A DNA stretch of 50,448 nt, taken from the NCBI GenBank assembly GCA_028286725.1, contig JAQBQZ010000005.1, positions 1 to 50,448 on the forward strand. The letters are read 5' to 3'. The translations under genes were made by a program, and so were the position numbers. This document shows, piece by piece, positions 7,421 through 15,945 of this stretch; within the stretch, counting starts at the first letter, position 1, and every line of letters starts with the position of its first letter. Source of the DNA: Candidatus Tayloriibacteriota bacterium (GTDB lineage: Bacteria > Patescibacteriota > Minisyncoccia > Phycocordibacterales > CAIRYW01). A model generated the notes under the pieces. That model was not told the DNA's origin and made no database searches. It saw only the letters and a list, made by a program, of their open reading frames with translations.

Positions 7421-7840
7421 ATGCCAACAATAAGTCAACTCGTAAAAAGAAATAGAAAGAACAAACAAGCGAAGCCAAAAGCGGTAGCTCTTCGAAAGAG
7501 TTTTAACGTGCTTGTAAACCGACCTGTATATCACAACTCTCCATTCAAAAAGGGTGTATGTACAAAAGTTACTACAAAGACTCCAAAGAAACCTAACTCA
7601 GCGGTTCGAAAGATTGCTCGAGTTCGACTTTCAAATGGTATGGAAGTTACAGCTTATATCCCAGGTGAAGGACATAACCTCCAGGAACACTCAGTGGTAC
7701 TTCTGCGAGGTGGAAAGGTAAAGGATGTTGGTCTCCGATATACTATTGTTCGAGGAGTTCTCGACTGTACAGGAGTTGAAAAGCGACGAAAGCAGAGAAG
7801 TGCTTACGGAACTAAGAGACCCAAGGCGAAAAAAGCATAA
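7421..7840 (+). CDS. rpsL: Ribosomal protein uS12
   Basis: 139 aa, full length. [13 protein letters not shown] opens the protein, [20 protein letters not shown] is the decoding-centre loop, and [16 protein letters not shown] is the conserved C-terminal half. S12 monitors codon-anticodon pairing. The start is preceded by TTTATAT rather than a Shine-Dalgarno sequence. It heads the str region and has its own promoter with a 5' hairpin. The loop lysine that streptomycin-resistance mutations commonly change lies in the TPKKPNSA block and is present. Confidence 0.97.
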   Translation: MPTISQLVKRNRKNKQAKPKAVALRKSFNVLVNRPVYHNSPFKKGVCTKVTTKTPKKPNSAVRKIARVRLSNGMEVTAYIPGEGHNLQEHSVVLLRGGKVKDVGLRYTIVRGVLDCTGVEKRRKQRSAYGTKRPKAKKA

Positions 7841-7876
7841 CCCCGAGTTTCCTGGATGATTTTTTCAGGAGTACTC

Positions 7877-7953
7877 GACCAATCTTTGATTGGTCAGGGT
7901 GAAAGGTAAAGAAAAATTTAATTAATAAAATAAGTGGAGTATCCCAAAAGGGA
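7877..7953 (+). other. rpsL-rpsG spacer hairpins
   Basis: The 133-nt spacer holds a strong hairpin GACCAAT/ATTGGTC (7877-7895) and a small TCCC-AAAA-GGGA hairpin (7942-7953). A TAAAAT at 7926-7931 lies 10 nt before the second, the same geometry as the promoter-hairpin leaders elsewhere, but there is no -35 and no U-tract. Confidence 0.4.
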
Positions 7954-7973
7954 GAAAACATTACACTAAATAT

Positions 7974-8444
7974 ATGCGAAGAAAACTAAAAGCAAAGCCA
8001 GTTATAAGACCAGACATTCAGTACAAATCTGAAAAAGTTTCAAAGTTTGCTAACTACATAATGGAAAGCGGAAAGAAGCGAGCGGCTCAGAAGATTGTAT
8101 TCGAAGCACTCGATGCTATCAAAGAGAAAATGCAGGTAGAAAACCCTCTTGAGATCTTTGAATCAGCTCTCAAAAACACAGGTCCGCTTATGGAAGTGCG
8201 ATCAAGACGAGTTGGAGGTGCTAACTATCAAGTTCCACGAGAAGTTCGGGCAGAAAGAAAGAACTTCCTTGCTATGAAATGGATCATTGAAGCTGCACGA
8301 GGAAAGAAAGGTCAGCCAATGCACTTGAAGCTCGCAGAAGAATTGATGCTTGCTCACAAGAATGAAGGTGAAGCTGTAAGAAAGAGAGAAAACACTCACA
8401 AGATGGCAGAGGCAAACAAAGCGTTTGCACACTTCGCTTGGTAA
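7974..8444 (+). CDS. rpsG: Ribosomal protein uS7
   Basis: 156 aa, the normal length. KFANYIMESGKKRAAQKIVFEALD and the central MEVRSRRVGGANYQVPREVR block are characteristic. S7 nucleates assembly of the 30S head and contacts E-site tRNA. Its start is preceded by AAATAT with no Shine-Dalgarno sequence. It follows rpsL after 133 nt and is followed by a strong terminator. Therefore fusA is not in the same transcript, unlike the classical str operon. Confidence 0.96.
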   Translation: MRRKLKAKPVIRPDIQYKSEKVSKFANYIMESGKKRAAQKIVFEALDAIKEKMQVENPLEIFESALKNTGPLMEVRSRRVGGANYQVPREVRAERKNFLAMKWIIEAARGKKGQPMHLKLAEELMLAHKNEGEAVRKRENTHKMAEANKAFAHFAW

Positions 8445-8463
8445 TTTCAATCAAAAACTAAAC

Positions 8464-8496
8464 AAAAAGAGCGACGCCTATGGCGTCGCTCTTTTT
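8464..8496. terminator. Bidirectional terminator after rpsG
   Basis: GAGCGACGCC pairs with GGCGTCGCTC around TAT, flanked by AAAAA and TTTTT. It serves rpsG and the convergent minus-strand ORF. Confidence 0.93.
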
Positions 8497-8526
8497 GTTG
8501 ATTTTGGTAATAAAAAATCGCAAGAA

Positions 8527-8859
8527 TTACTTGCGATGTGGACGAACAGTTTTTCTCTTAGATTTTTTTCCGGCATTTCGAAGCCATGCAGGAGCCTCAA
8601 CGTATCTTTTTCTTGGTGTTGTGAGCCAGTCCATCCAAGAAAGATAATTGCCTGTATCTTCTCTATCTTCTGATCTGACGATGTGGCTTCCTTCCACCCT
8701 CCAGGGAGGATTTCTCTTCCAGCGAGCTTTCTTCCTTGCCCAGGTCTCGTTTCGGTGAGGAGATACGGGCCTAGGAGGTATAGGTCGACTGAACGATCCT
8801 GGGGTTTCGAAGAGGGTTGCGATACGTATCCGCCCTTGCTGACTAAGTGGAGTTCTCAT
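8527..8859 (-). CDS. Basic hypothetical protein
   Basis: 110 aa, not recognised. It is Arg/Pro-rich in the first half (RPIPPRPVSPHRNETWARKKARWKRNPP) and ends in the strongly basic GKKSKRKTVRPHRK, so nucleic-acid or ribosome binding is possible but unproven. The middle (YLSWMDWLTTPRKRYVEAPAWLRN) looks like a folded segment. Coding is supported by an extended -10 (TGaTACGAT) 12 nt upstream on the minus strand and by the bidirectional terminator beyond its stop. The overlapping plus-strand ORF at 8683 has neither. Confidence 0.5.
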   Translation of the reverse strand: MRTPLSQQGRIRIATLFETPGSFSRPIPPRPVSPHRNETWARKKARWKRNPPWRVEGSHIVRSEDREDTGNYLSWMDWLTTPRKRYVEAPAWLRNAGKKSKRKTVRPHRK

Positions 8860-8910
8860 AATTCTATTTTCATCGTATCATGTCATACTAAGGTATTCCA
8901 CTTTCTTTTG

Positions 8911-8964
8911 TGGACATCTATAGATAATAGTGTATACTAGTAATTAAGTTATCTCTCGGAGGTA
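8911..8964 (+). promoter_or_regulatory. RRM gene promoter with 5' hairpin
   Basis: -35 TGGACA (8911-8916), 16 nt, -10 TATACT (8933-8938). After 11 nt comes the hairpin TATCTC-TCG-GAGGTA (8950-8964), then TTTAAGG. The leader to ATG 9026 is about 80 nt, an arrangement also seen for cold-shock RNA-binding protein genes. Confidence 0.55.
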
Positions 8965-9025
8965 TTTAAGGCTAAGTCTTTATATATTGAGGTAGGGGTA
9001 ATAATTAGTATTAAGCAAATATATA

Positions 9026-9319
9026 ATGGCAAAAAAATTATATGTCGGAGGACTCTCATACAGTACTAACGACGCAGGATTACGAGCAGCGTTTGAGAAA
9101 ATAGGAGCAGTTACATCTGCAACTGTTATTATCGACAGAATGTCAGGACGATCAAAGGGATTTGGTTTCGTTGAAATGGCTAACGACGCGGAAGCGGAGT
9201 CAGCTATCTCAGAATACGATGGCAAGGAACTTGATGGCCGAAAGGTTACTGTGAACGAAGCTCGACCTATGGAAGAACGACCACCTCGACGAGATGGAGG
9301 TTTCTCTCCACGACGATAA
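9026..9319 (+). CDS. RRM RNA-binding protein
   Basis: 97 aa with a single RNA recognition motif: RNP-2 KLYVGGL at the start, RNP-1 KGFGFVEM near residues 48-55, and a short RPMEERPPRRDGGFSPRR tail rich in Arg and Gly. Bacterial proteins of this design act as RNA chaperones and are often cold-induced. It sits between rpsG and fusA as a single-gene unit with its own hairpin promoter and terminator, suggesting high expression in step with translation genes. Confidence 0.93.
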   Translation: MAKKLYVGGLSYSTNDAGLRAAFEKIGAVTSATVIIDRMSGRSKGFGFVEMANDAEAESAISEYDGKELDGRKVTVNEARPMEERPPRRDGGFSPRR

Positions 9320-9351
9320 TCCAATAAAAGCGCAAGCTTTTTAGGAAAATC

Positions 9352-9386
9352 AAAAAAGCACCGCCTCGAAAGAGGCAGTGCTTTTT
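9352..9386. terminator. Terminator after the RRM gene
   Basis: GCAC..GCCTC pairs with GAGGC..GTGC around GAAA with one C.A mismatch. The A6 and T5 arms make it potentially bidirectional. Confidence 0.9.
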
Positions 9387-9389
9387 GTA

Positions 9390-9441
9390 TTGCATTTATC
9401 GACTTTTTAATGTATTCTCTGTACCAAGAAGGTCCTCCTTC
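9390..9441 (+). promoter_or_regulatory. fusA promoter with 5'-terminal hairpin
   Basis: -35 TTGCAT (9390-9395), 17 nt, -10 TATTCT (9413-9418). After 9 nt comes GAAGG-TCCT-CCTTC (9428-9441), then GCTTTTTAATTT. It starts immediately after the RRM terminator. Confidence 0.65.
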
Positions 9442-9489
9442 GCTTTTTAATTTGTATTAAAAATATTTATAATTTTATTTAAGTAATAT

Positions 9490-11634
9490 ATGAACAGAGA
9501 CTATCCATTAGAAAAGATTCGAAACTTCGGTATCATCGCTCACATCGATGCAGGAAAGACAACAACATCAGAAAGAATTCTGTACTACACAGGTATGTCA
9601 CACAAGATCGGTGAGGTGCACGACGGAGAGGCGACTACTGACTGGATGGAACAGGAAAAAGAGCGAGGTATCACAATTACTGCGGCTGCTATTACTTGTT
9701 TCTGGAATCCTACATATATGGGTGAGGACAAGTCTCTCATGCACCGATTCAACATTATCGATACACCAGGACACGTGGACTTTACAGTGGAGGTAGAGCG
9801 ATCTCTTAAAGTATTGGACGGTGGAGTTGTGGTATTCGACGGAGTGGCTGGAGTAGAGCCACAGTCAGAAACAGTATGGAGACAGGCTGACAAATATAGT
9901 GTTCCTCGAGTTTGTTTCATCAATAAACTTGATAGAATGGGAGCTTCTTTTGAAAGAAGCTTTGCTTCTATCGTTGAGCGACTCAACAAAAATGCTGTAC
10001 GAATGCAGATCCCTATGGGTGTTGAAGAAAATCACAATGGTGTGATCGACCTTTTGAAAATGAAGGCGTACTACTTCGAAGGAGATATGGGTATGACAAT
10101 CAAAGAAGCAGAAATCCCAGCAGAATATCTTGAAGAAGCAAAAAAATTCCGAGCAATGCTTGTAGAAAAAGTTGCTGAATTTGATGAGAAGCTCATGAAT
10201 GATTTTCTTGAGGAAAAAGAACTTTCTATTGAAGATCTTAAAAAAACTATCCGAAAGGCAACTATTGCAAACGCACTTTATCCAGTATTTACAGGATCAG
10301 CTTTGAAGAACAAGGGAGTACAGCTTGTACTTGATGCTGTGGTTGAATACCTCCCATCACCTCTTGATATTCCACCAGTAACAGGACTTGATCCTGAAAC
10401 AGGCGAAGTTATCACACGAAAGGCATCAGATGAAGAACCTTTCGCTGCACTCGCATTCAAACTTCAGACAGATCCATTCGTAGGGCAGCTTACATTCTTC
10501 CGAGTGTATTCTGGAACTATTGAGGCAGGATCATACATCTACAACTCAACAACTGGAAACAAAGAACGACTTGGGCGAATCGTACGACTTCAGGCTAACA
10601 AGCGTGAAGAAGTAAAGAAGGTTTTTGCGGGAGAGATCGCAGCTGCGGTAGGACTCAAGGAAGCAAAAACTTCACATACATTCTGTGATGAAACACATCC
10701 AATAATTCTAGATCCAATTAAATTCGCAGACTCAGTGGTGTCACTTCGAATTGAACCTAAAACAAAAGCAGATCAAGAAAAAATGGGTGTTGCACTCAAG
10801 AAACTCGCTGATGAGGATCCAACATTCCGTATTTCTTCAAACCCAGAAACTGGAGAAACTTTGATCGCTGGTATGGGTGAGCTACATCTTGAAATCATGA
10901 TCGACCGAATGAAGAGAGAATTCGGTGTTGAAGCTAATGTTGGTAAACCACAGGTAGCATACAAAGAAACTATTACGACTGAAGCTGAAGCTGAATACAA
11001 ATATGTTAAGCAGTCTGGAGGTAAAGGACAGTACGGTCACGTTGTGCTCACACTTCGACCACTTAAGCCTCTTGAAGAAGGAGAGAAAGTGTCTAAGAAT
11101 ACTCATCGAGAAGAAGGATTTGAATTCACCAACTCTATTAAGGGAGGTGTTATTCCAAACGAATTTATTCCAGCTGTTGAGAAGGGTGTACACGAAGCGA
11201 TGGATCGAGGTATCGTTGCTGGATTTAAGATGGTGGATGTCTCTTGTGAACTTACATTCGGTTCATCACACGATGTGGACTCATCAGAAATCGCCTTTAA
11301 GATCGCTGGTTCTCAGGCATTTCAGGAAGCTGCACGACGTGCAAAGCCTGTTATCCTTGAACCAGTAATGAAAGTTGAAGTGGTAACTCCTGAGAAATTC
11401 ATGGGAGATGTAACTGGAAACTTGAGTTCAAAGCGAGCTCAGATCCTTTCTATGGGAGACCGAGGGCAGAACAAAGTTGTTGCTGCGATGGTTCCTCTTT
11501 CAGAAATGTTCGGTTACGTTACAGCACTCCGATCACTTACGGAAGGACGAGCTTCATCAACAATGGAATTCGATCATTACGAAATCGTACCACCAAACGT
11601 CGAGAAACAGATTCAAGAGAATAAAACGAAGTAG
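9490..11634 (+). CDS. fusA: Elongation factor G
   Basis: 714 aa. Domain I carries [17 protein letters not shown] (P-loop), [12 protein letters not shown] (G3) and [12 protein letters not shown] (G4). Domains II-V follow at normal length, ending at [16 protein letters not shown]. It catalyses GTP-driven translocation and, with RRF, ribosome recycling. Arg codons are almost all CGA. It forms its own transcription unit, separated by terminators from the RRM gene upstream and the membrane-protein gene downstream, instead of being joined to tuf. Confidence 0.98.
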   Translation: MNRDYPLEKIRNFGIIAHIDAGKTTTSERILYYTGMSHKIGEVHDGEATTDWMEQEKERGITITAAAITCFWNPTYMGEDKSLMHRFNIIDTPGHVDFTVEVERSLKVLDGGVVVFDGVAGVEPQSETVWRQADKYSVPRVCFINKLDRMGASFERSFASIVERLNKNAVRMQIPMGVEENHNGVIDLLKMKAYYFEGDMGMTIKEAEIPAEYLEEAKKFRAMLVEKVAEFDEKLMNDFLEEKELSIEDLKKTIRKATIANALYPVFTGSALKNKGVQLVLDAVVEYLPSPLDIPPVTGLDPETGEVITRKASDEEPFAALAFKLQTDPFVGQLTFFRVYSGTIEAGSYIYNSTTGNKERLGRIVRLQANKREEVKKVFAGEIAAAVGLKEAKTSHTFCDETHPIILDPIKFADSVVSLRIEPKTKADQEKMGVALKKLADEDPTFRISSNPETGETLIAGMGELHLEIMIDRMKREFGVEANVGKPQVAYKETITTEAEAEYKYVKQSGGKGQYGHVVLTLRPLKPLEEGEKVSKNTHREEGFEFTNSIKGGVIPNEFIPAVEKGVHEAMDRGIVAGFKMVDVSCELTFGSSHDVDSSEIAFKIAGSQAFQEAARRAKPVILEPVMKVEVVTPEKFMGDVTGNLSSKRAQILSMGDRGQNKVVAAMVPLSEMFGYVTALRSLTEGRASSTMEFDHYEIVPPNVEKQIQENKTK

Positions 11635-11668
11635 AGATAGATTGGAAAGTAGAAATCAAAGATTAAAA

Positions 11669-11704
11669 ATAAATGCACCTCGGCGTAGCCGCGGTGCATT
11701 TTGT
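11669..11704. terminator. Terminator after fusA
   Basis: AAATGCACC pairs with GGTGCATTT and an inner CGGC/GCCG; flanking A and T runs make it bidirectional. Confidence 0.9.
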
Positions 11705-11709
11705 ATTAG

Positions 11710-11718
11710 TGTTATACT
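11710..11718 (+). promoter_or_regulatory. Extended -10, leaderless
   Basis: TGtTATACT ends 6 nt before ATG 11725. No -35 is needed for an extended -10 and none is evident. Confidence 0.6.
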
Positions 11719-11724
11719 TCCTGC

Positions 11725-12300
11725 ATGAATGACTGGCATCAAGTTGTGGGGACTATGGGAGGATTGATTGCGTTTTTTTCTATCATTCCCTACATTAAAG
11801 ATATCCTACATGGGACTACAAGACCGAATGTTGTCTCATACATACTCTGGTGTATTTTGCTTTCCATATCTGTCTTTGCACAATATAGCTCAGGTGCATC
11901 ATGGACGATTCTGCTTGTTGGAGCAGATCTTGCTGCCGCACTCATGGTTATATTATTTTGTTTTACAGGATATGGCTACAAAAAATATGGACCTTTAGAA
12001 ATCATTTGTTTTACACTCGCGATAATTGCGATTGTTTTGTGGCAAGTCACCAATAATCCTCTTCTTGCTATTATCTTTTCACTCATTGCAGATATCTTGG
12101 CTGGAATTCCTACTATAGTGAAAACATACCGTGATCCAAAATCAGAATTACCATTGGGGTGGTTTATGGTGGCTTTTGGAGCACTATTGAGTCTTATTTC
12201 AAATACTATTTTTGATTTACCAAACCTTCTTTTTCCGGTATGGATACTGATTGTGAATACTCTTATTGGTTTTTTGGCATTAAGAAGAGTTTCTAAGTAA
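11725..12300 (+). CDS. Polytopic membrane protein, PQ-loop-like
   Basis: 191 aa with about six to seven membrane helices. Two segments resemble PQ-loop/SemiSWEET repeats: FFSIIPYIKDILHGTTRPNV in helix 1 and LAGIPTIVKTYRDPKSELPL in the second half, each a helix ending in a Pro followed by a basic loop. The two-copy layout suggests a small transporter, as in sugar or amino-acid facilitators. The canonical PQ dipeptide is PY in the first and PT in the second, so family membership is inferred from pattern only. It is transcribed alone from an extended -10 just before the start. Confidence 0.5.
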   Translation: MNDWHQVVGTMGGLIAFFSIIPYIKDILHGTTRPNVVSYILWCILLSISVFAQYSSGASWTILLVGADLAAALMVILFCFTGYGYKKYGPLEIICFTLAIIAIVLWQVTNNPLLAIIFSLIADILAGIPTIVKTYRDPKSELPLGWFMVAFGALLSLISNTIFDLPNLLFPVWILIVNTLIGFLALRRVSK

Positions 12301-12332
12301 TTGATATACTTCTTTATATTAATGTGAGGTCA

Positions 12333-12341
12333 TGATAGTAT
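12333..12341 (+). promoter_or_regulatory. Extended -10 before small membrane protein
   Basis: TGaTAGTAT ends 10 nt before ATG 12352. It decides for this ATG over the in-frame GTG at 12343. Confidence 0.5.
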
Positions 12342-12351
12342 CGTGGTGGCT

Positions 12352-12543
12352 ATGAATAACGACGATTCCGAACCTTCCGAACAGTGGTCTAACAGTCAGG
12401 GTCCTTCGAAGATAATTAAAGTTGCATTGCTGGGGATGTTGGTAATCCTCATTATTGTTGCAGTCTTAATCTGTGCCTCTGGGTGGCAGATCAAAGATGT
12501 GTTTGATTGTCTCAAGGATTTTAGTTGGTACACATACCCGTAG
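12352..12543 (+). CDS. Small single-span membrane protein
   Basis: 63 aa, not recognised. A hydrophilic acidic N-terminus (MNNDDSEPSEQWSNSQGP) precedes one membrane helix (VALLGMLVILIIVAVLICASG) and a short tail with two aromatic clusters. The stop codon lies inside the stem of a well-formed intrinsic terminator, and an extended -10 sits just upstream, so the unit is compact and likely real. It could be a small regulatory membrane peptide. A function cannot be read. Confidence 0.55.
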   Translation: MNNDDSEPSEQWSNSQGPSKIIKVALLGMLVILIIVAVLICASGWQIKDVFDCLKDFSWYTYP

Positions 12544-12566
12544 CATTCATGCTCGGGGTTTTTTAT
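12537..12566 (+). terminator. Terminator overlapping the small gene's stop
   Basis: CCCG-t-AGCAT pairs with ATGCT-CGGG with one bulged T; GTTTTTTATTT follows. Confidence 0.8.
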
Positions 12567-12569
12567 TTA

Positions 12570-12578
12570 TGCTATACT
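12570..12578 (+). promoter_or_regulatory. Extended -10 before the DMT transporter
   Basis: TGcTATACT ends 12 nt before ATG 12591, leaving a leader of about 5 nt. Confidence 0.6.
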
Positions 12579-12590
12579 TTCGCCACATAC

Positions 12591-13502
12591 ATGAATCTCT
12601 TTATCAAAAAATATTCTCCTCTCCTCGTTTTCTTGGCTGCGATGCTCTGGGCAACTGATGCGCCGTTTCGAGTGTATTTGACAAAAGATCTTTCAAGTAA
12701 TTTTATTGTACTTGTTGAGCACTTTATAAACCTTATTTTTGTATTACCGCTCCTTTTTGTTTCTCGAGAATCAATTAAAAAGCTTACTCTTAAAGACTGG
12801 ATTCCAGTTCTTATTATTGGTGTTGGTGGTTCTGCGCTCGCATCTATTGCATTCACCCAGGCGTTTCATTATGTGAATCCATCTGTGGCTATACTTCTCC
12901 AAAAACTCCAACCTGTCATTGCGATTCTTCTTGCGGGAACAATACTTAAAGAGAAAATGCCAAAGAGATTTTGGGCTTGGGCATTCATTGCACTTCTTGG
13001 TGCATATGTTATTTCTTTCCCGAGCCTTATTCCTCGACTTTATGATGGGGAAGTGTTCAATCCGAATACTATCGGGGTATTGTATGCGCTTCTCGCGGCG
13101 CTCCTTTGGGGAGCATCAACAGTCTTTGGTAAATATGTTTTAAATACCGTAACGTTCGAAGCGATGACGGCACTCAGGTTTAGTGTTGCTTTCGTATTCC
13201 TTCTTGGTCTCAACTTCTCGACCGGAGAGTTGAGCGAGATAGGGCTTCTATCAACGACTGATATTCTTTATCTTATTATCATTGGTATTGTCTCAGGTGC
13301 AATGTCACTTCTTCTATACTATAGAGGACTCCAATACACTAAAGCATCGATTGCAACCTTGGCTGAGCTCGGGTTTGTCTTTGCGTCACTTCTCATAAAC
13401 ACTCTCTTTTTAGGTACAAATCTTGCTTTGATGCAGATGGCCGGTATCGTTCTTCTTCTTATGGCGGTACTCAGTCTCGTAAGAGTAAACAGGGAGGAGT
13501 AA
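12591..13502 (+). CDS. EamA/DMT-superfamily transporter
   Basis: 303 aa from ATG 12591; the track's 12525 start lies before the terminator and promoter. Ten membrane helices are arranged as two EamA repeats. The first ends at ILLQKLQPVIAILLAGTILKE and the second at IATLAELGFVFASLLINTLFLGT, each with the conserved 'P/E..P' helix-4 pattern followed by a short acidic or polar loop. The family exports or imports metabolites such as amino acids, nucleosides or cofactors. The substrate is not predictable. It forms a single-gene unit. Confidence 0.85.
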   Translation: MNLFIKKYSPLLVFLAAMLWATDAPFRVYLTKDLSSNFIVLVEHFINLIFVLPLLFVSRESIKKLTLKDWIPVLIIGVGGSALASIAFTQAFHYVNPSVAILLQKLQPVIAILLAGTILKEKMPKRFWAWAFIALLGAYVISFPSLIPRLYDGEVFNPNTIGVLYALLAALLWGASTVFGKYVLNTVTFEAMTALRFSVAFVFLLGLNFSTGELSEIGLLSTTDILYLIIIGIVSGAMSLLLYYRGLQYTKASIATLAELGFVFASLLINTLFLGTNLALMQMAGIVLLLMAVLSLVRVNREE

Positions 13503-13505
13503 TTG

Positions 13506-13553
13506 TTGACATATAATTTCTCTGTGATAATATTGCTCCTAACGCGTTTGCGT
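13506..13553 (+). promoter_or_regulatory. tuf promoter with 5'-terminal hairpin
   Basis: -35 TTGACA (13506-13511), 16 nt, -10 TAATAT (13528-13533). After 8 nt comes ACGC-GTTT-GCGT (13542-13553), then GTTTTTTG. A wider ATTGCTC/GAGCAAT repeat (13532-13575) encloses the hairpin. Further down, GATAAT (13654-13659), 10 nt and CGCC-GAAA-GGCG (13670-13681) then TTTAATC repeat the layout without a clear -35. The leader to ATG 13703 is about 160 nt. Confidence 0.6.
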
Positions 13554-13702
13554 GTTTTTTGTTTGAAAGAGCAATAACATTGCAAATCTAGCGCAATTAT
13601 CAAATCGTTTTTAAGTTACTTCTCTTAAATGGCTTCTCGCGCATTTTGGAGAGGATAATTAAAGACACCCGCCGAAAGGCGTTTAATCTATATAAAATAT
13701 AT

Positions 13703-14893
13703 ATGGCTGAAGCATTTAATCGTTCAAAACCACACGTAAACGTAGGTACTATTGGACACGTTGACCACGGAAAGACTACTCTTACCGCGGCTATTCTTAA
13801 TGTACTCTCACGATCAGGACAGAACGTGAAGCTCAAGGCTGTTGATCAGATCGACAACGCTCCTGAGGAAAAAGCTCGAGGTATTACTATTAACCTCTCA
13901 CACAACGAGTATGAGACAGCTAATAGACACTACGCTCACATTGATGCTCCAGGTCACGCCGACTACATCAAGAACATGATTACTGGTGCAGCTCAGATGG
14001 ACGGTGCTATTCTCGTTATCGCAGCTACAGACGGTGTTATGCCACAGACTCGAGAGCACGTTCTTCTTGCTAAGCAGGTTGGAGTGCCAAAGATCATCGT
14101 TTTCCTTAACAAGTGTGATATGGTGCCTGATACAGAGCTCATTGACCTCGTTGAAGAAGAAGTGCGAGATCTTCTTGCATCACAAGGATATGACCGAGAT
14201 TGTCCAGTTATCCGAGGTTCAGGACTCAAAGCTCTTGAAGCGACAGGTATTGATGATGAATGGTCTAAGAAAGTACTTGAGCTCGCTGACGCACTCGATA
14301 CTTACATCCCTATGCCAATTCGAGAAACTGATAAGCCTTTCCTTATGCCTGTAGAAGATATCTTCTCAATTGAAGGACGAGGAACAGTGGTTACAGGACG
14401 AATCGAGCGAGGTACAGTAAAGATCGGTGAAGAAATCGAAGTTGTTGGTATCAAAGATACTCAGAAGACTACTGTTACTGGTATTGAAATGTTCAACAAG
14501 CAGCTTAACGAAGGCATGGCAGGAGATAACGCCGGTATTCTTGTTCGAGGTCTTAAGAAAGAAGACATCACACGAGGACAGGTTCTTGCTAAGCCAGGAT
14601 CAGTGAAGCCTCATACAGAATTCGAAGGAGAAGTATACATCCTCAAGAAGGAAGAAGGAGGACGACACACACCATTCTTCACAGGTTACAAGCCACAGTT
14701 CTACATCCGAACAACTGACGTTACTGGAGAAGTAGCACTCAACGCTGGAGTAGAAATGGTTATGCCTGGAGATACAGTAACATTCAACGTAAAGTTGGTT
14801 GCCCCTGTAGCTCTTGAAGACCAGACACGATTTGCTATTCGAGAAGGAGGCAAGACTGTAGGTGCGGGAGTTGTAACAAAGATCGTAAAATAA
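13703..14893 (+). CDS. tuf: Elongation factor Tu
   Basis: 396 aa from ATG 13703 ([15 protein letters not shown]); the 13646 start in the track adds an unrelated leader-derived peptide. GHVDHGKTT (G1), GITINLSH (switch I), DAPGHADYI (G3, with Ala in place of the common Cys) and NKCDM (G4) are present, followed by domains II and III at normal length. It delivers aminoacyl-tRNA to the ribosome. 16 of its 18 Arg codons are CGA. It may co-transcribe rpsJ through a spacer that contains a 17-bp hairpin but no U-tract. Confidence 0.98.
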   Translation: MAEAFNRSKPHVNVGTIGHVDHGKTTLTAAILNVLSRSGQNVKLKAVDQIDNAPEEKARGITINLSHNEYETANRHYAHIDAPGHADYIKNMITGAAQMDGAILVIAATDGVMPQTREHVLLAKQVGVPKIIVFLNKCDMVPDTELIDLVEEEVRDLLASQGYDRDCPVIRGSGLKALEATGIDDEWSKKVLELADALDTYIPMPIRETDKPFLMPVEDIFSIEGRGTVVTGRIERGTVKIGEEIEVVGIKDTQKTTVTGIEMFNKQLNEGMAGDNAGILVRGLKKEDITRGQVLAKPGSVKPHTEFEGEVYILKKEEGGRHTPFFTGYKPQFYIRTTDVTGEVALNAGVEMVMPGDTVTFNVKLVAPVALEDQTRFAIREGGKTVGAGVVTKIVK

Positions 14894-14903
14894 AGATGAA
14901 TTA

Positions 14904-14942
14904 AAGTGGTAGGTGGTGAGATTTACTCACCACCTACCACTT
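14904..14942 (+). repeat. 17-bp perfect hairpin between tuf and rpsJ
   Basis: AAGTGGTAGGTGGTGAG pairs perfectly with CTCACCACCTACCACTT around ATTTA. No T-run follows, so it looks like a processing, stability or regulatory stem rather than a terminator. A second CTCACCAC (14947-14954) just before rpsJ could compete for the same GTGGTGAG strand. Confidence 0.75.
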
Positions 14943-14962
14943 GAAACTCACCACTCAAATAT

Positions 14963-15313
14963 ATGGCAGTCGAAACAAAAACAAAAAAAGAAAAAACATC
15001 AACAAGTGCTCCAAAGCTACGAATTCGAGTTCGAGCATATGATCACAAGATTCTTGATGCGTCAGTAAAGCAGATCATTGATACTGCTCTACGATTCGAT
15101 GCAGAGATTCTTGGGCCAATACCGCTTCCAACAGAAATTCGAAAGTATACTGTGAACCGTGCATCATTCGTTTTCAAAAACGCGCGAGAGCAGTTTGAAA
15201 TGAGAACTCACAAGAGACTTATTGACATTACTAACCCAAATCCAAAGATCATCGAAGCTTTGTCTAATATGTCTCTACCTTCAGGTGTGAATATTGATGT
15301 AAAAATGATGTAA
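14963..15313 (+). CDS. rpsJ: Ribosomal protein uS10
   Basis: 116 aa, about 14 residues longer than usual because of a Lys/Thr-rich N-terminal extension (MAVETKTKKEKTSTSAP). The core is normal: LRIRVRAYDHKILDASVKQI, GPIPLPTEIRKYTVNR and FEMRTHKRLIDI. S10 is a 30S head protein and, in many bacteria, a NusB partner in antitermination. It is first of the S10 block and has no Shine-Dalgarno sequence, only CAAATAT before ATG. Confidence 0.96.
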   Translation: MAVETKTKKEKTSTSAPKLRIRVRAYDHKILDASVKQIIDTALRFDAEILGPIPLPTEIRKYTVNRASFVFKNAREQFEMRTHKRLIDITNPNPKIIEALSNMSLPSGVNIDVKMM

Positions 15314-15322
15314 TCCAAATAT

Positions 15323-15940
15323 ATGAAATACATTCTCGGAAAAAAAATCAATATGACACAAATGTTTGCTGAAGACGGTACAGTAAGTCCTGTTACTGTG
15401 ATTGAAGCAACACCATCTAAAGTCACACAAGTAAAAAATGTTGAAAAAGATGGTTATGTAGCAATCCAGATCGGATTTGGTGCACGAAAAGCAAAGAACA
15501 TTTCTAAGGCAGTACAGGGTCACACAAAAGATGTTGGAAACTTCCAAACACTTCGTGAATTCCGATTCGAAGGAGGAGAAACGCCTTCACGAGGAGATGA
15601 AATCACAGTCGACACTTTCAAAGAAGGTGACATTGTTGAAGTCTCAGGAATCACAAAAGGTAAAGGATTCCAAGGTGTTGTTAAAAGACACGGATTCCAT
15701 GGAGGTCCACGATCTCACGGTCAGAAGCACTCAGAGCGAGAGCCAGGTTCTATTTCTGGAGGTACAAGAGAAGGAGGGCGAGTACCAAAGGGTATGAAAA
15801 TGGCAGGACGAATGGGAGGAGACAGAGTAACTGTAAAAGGTCTTCGAATCGTTTCTATCGACAAAGAAAATAACAAGATAATGATAAGTGGTGCGGTTCC
15901 AGGTCGTCGCGGCACAGTGCTTGAAATCAGAAGTAAATAA
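15323..15940 (+). CDS. rplC: Ribosomal protein uL3
   Basis: 205 aa. MKYILGKKINMTQMFAEDGT is the L3 opening, KGKGFQGVVKRHGFHGGPRSHGQKHSEREPGSI is the loop reaching the peptidyl transferase centre, and GRMGGDRVTVKGLRIV closes the fold. L3 starts 50S assembly. It begins 9 nt after rpsJ ends and is followed by rplD 5 nt later, so it is operonic. It has AAATATATG start context and CGA-dominated Arg use. Confidence 0.97.
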   Translation: MKYILGKKINMTQMFAEDGTVSPVTVIEATPSKVTQVKNVEKDGYVAIQIGFGARKAKNISKAVQGHTKDVGNFQTLREFRFEGGETPSRGDEITVDTFKEGDIVEVSGITKGKGFQGVVKRHGFHGGPRSHGQKHSEREPGSISGGTREGGRVPKGMKMAGRMGGDRVTVKGLRIVSIDKENNKIMISGAVPGRRGTVLEIRSK

Positions 15941-15945
15941 CATTT

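Noticed and set aside
8683-8940. 85-aa plus-strand ORF opposite the basic minus-strand protein
   Set aside because: No promoter upstream; it runs through the RRM promoter. The minus-strand ORF has a -10 and a terminator.
13646-13702. Upstream start for tuf
   Set aside because: The 19 extra residues derive from the leader hairpin region and are absent from EF-Tu homologs.
15208-15943. Several minus-strand ORFs over rplC
   Set aside because: Shadows of the L3 reading frame.
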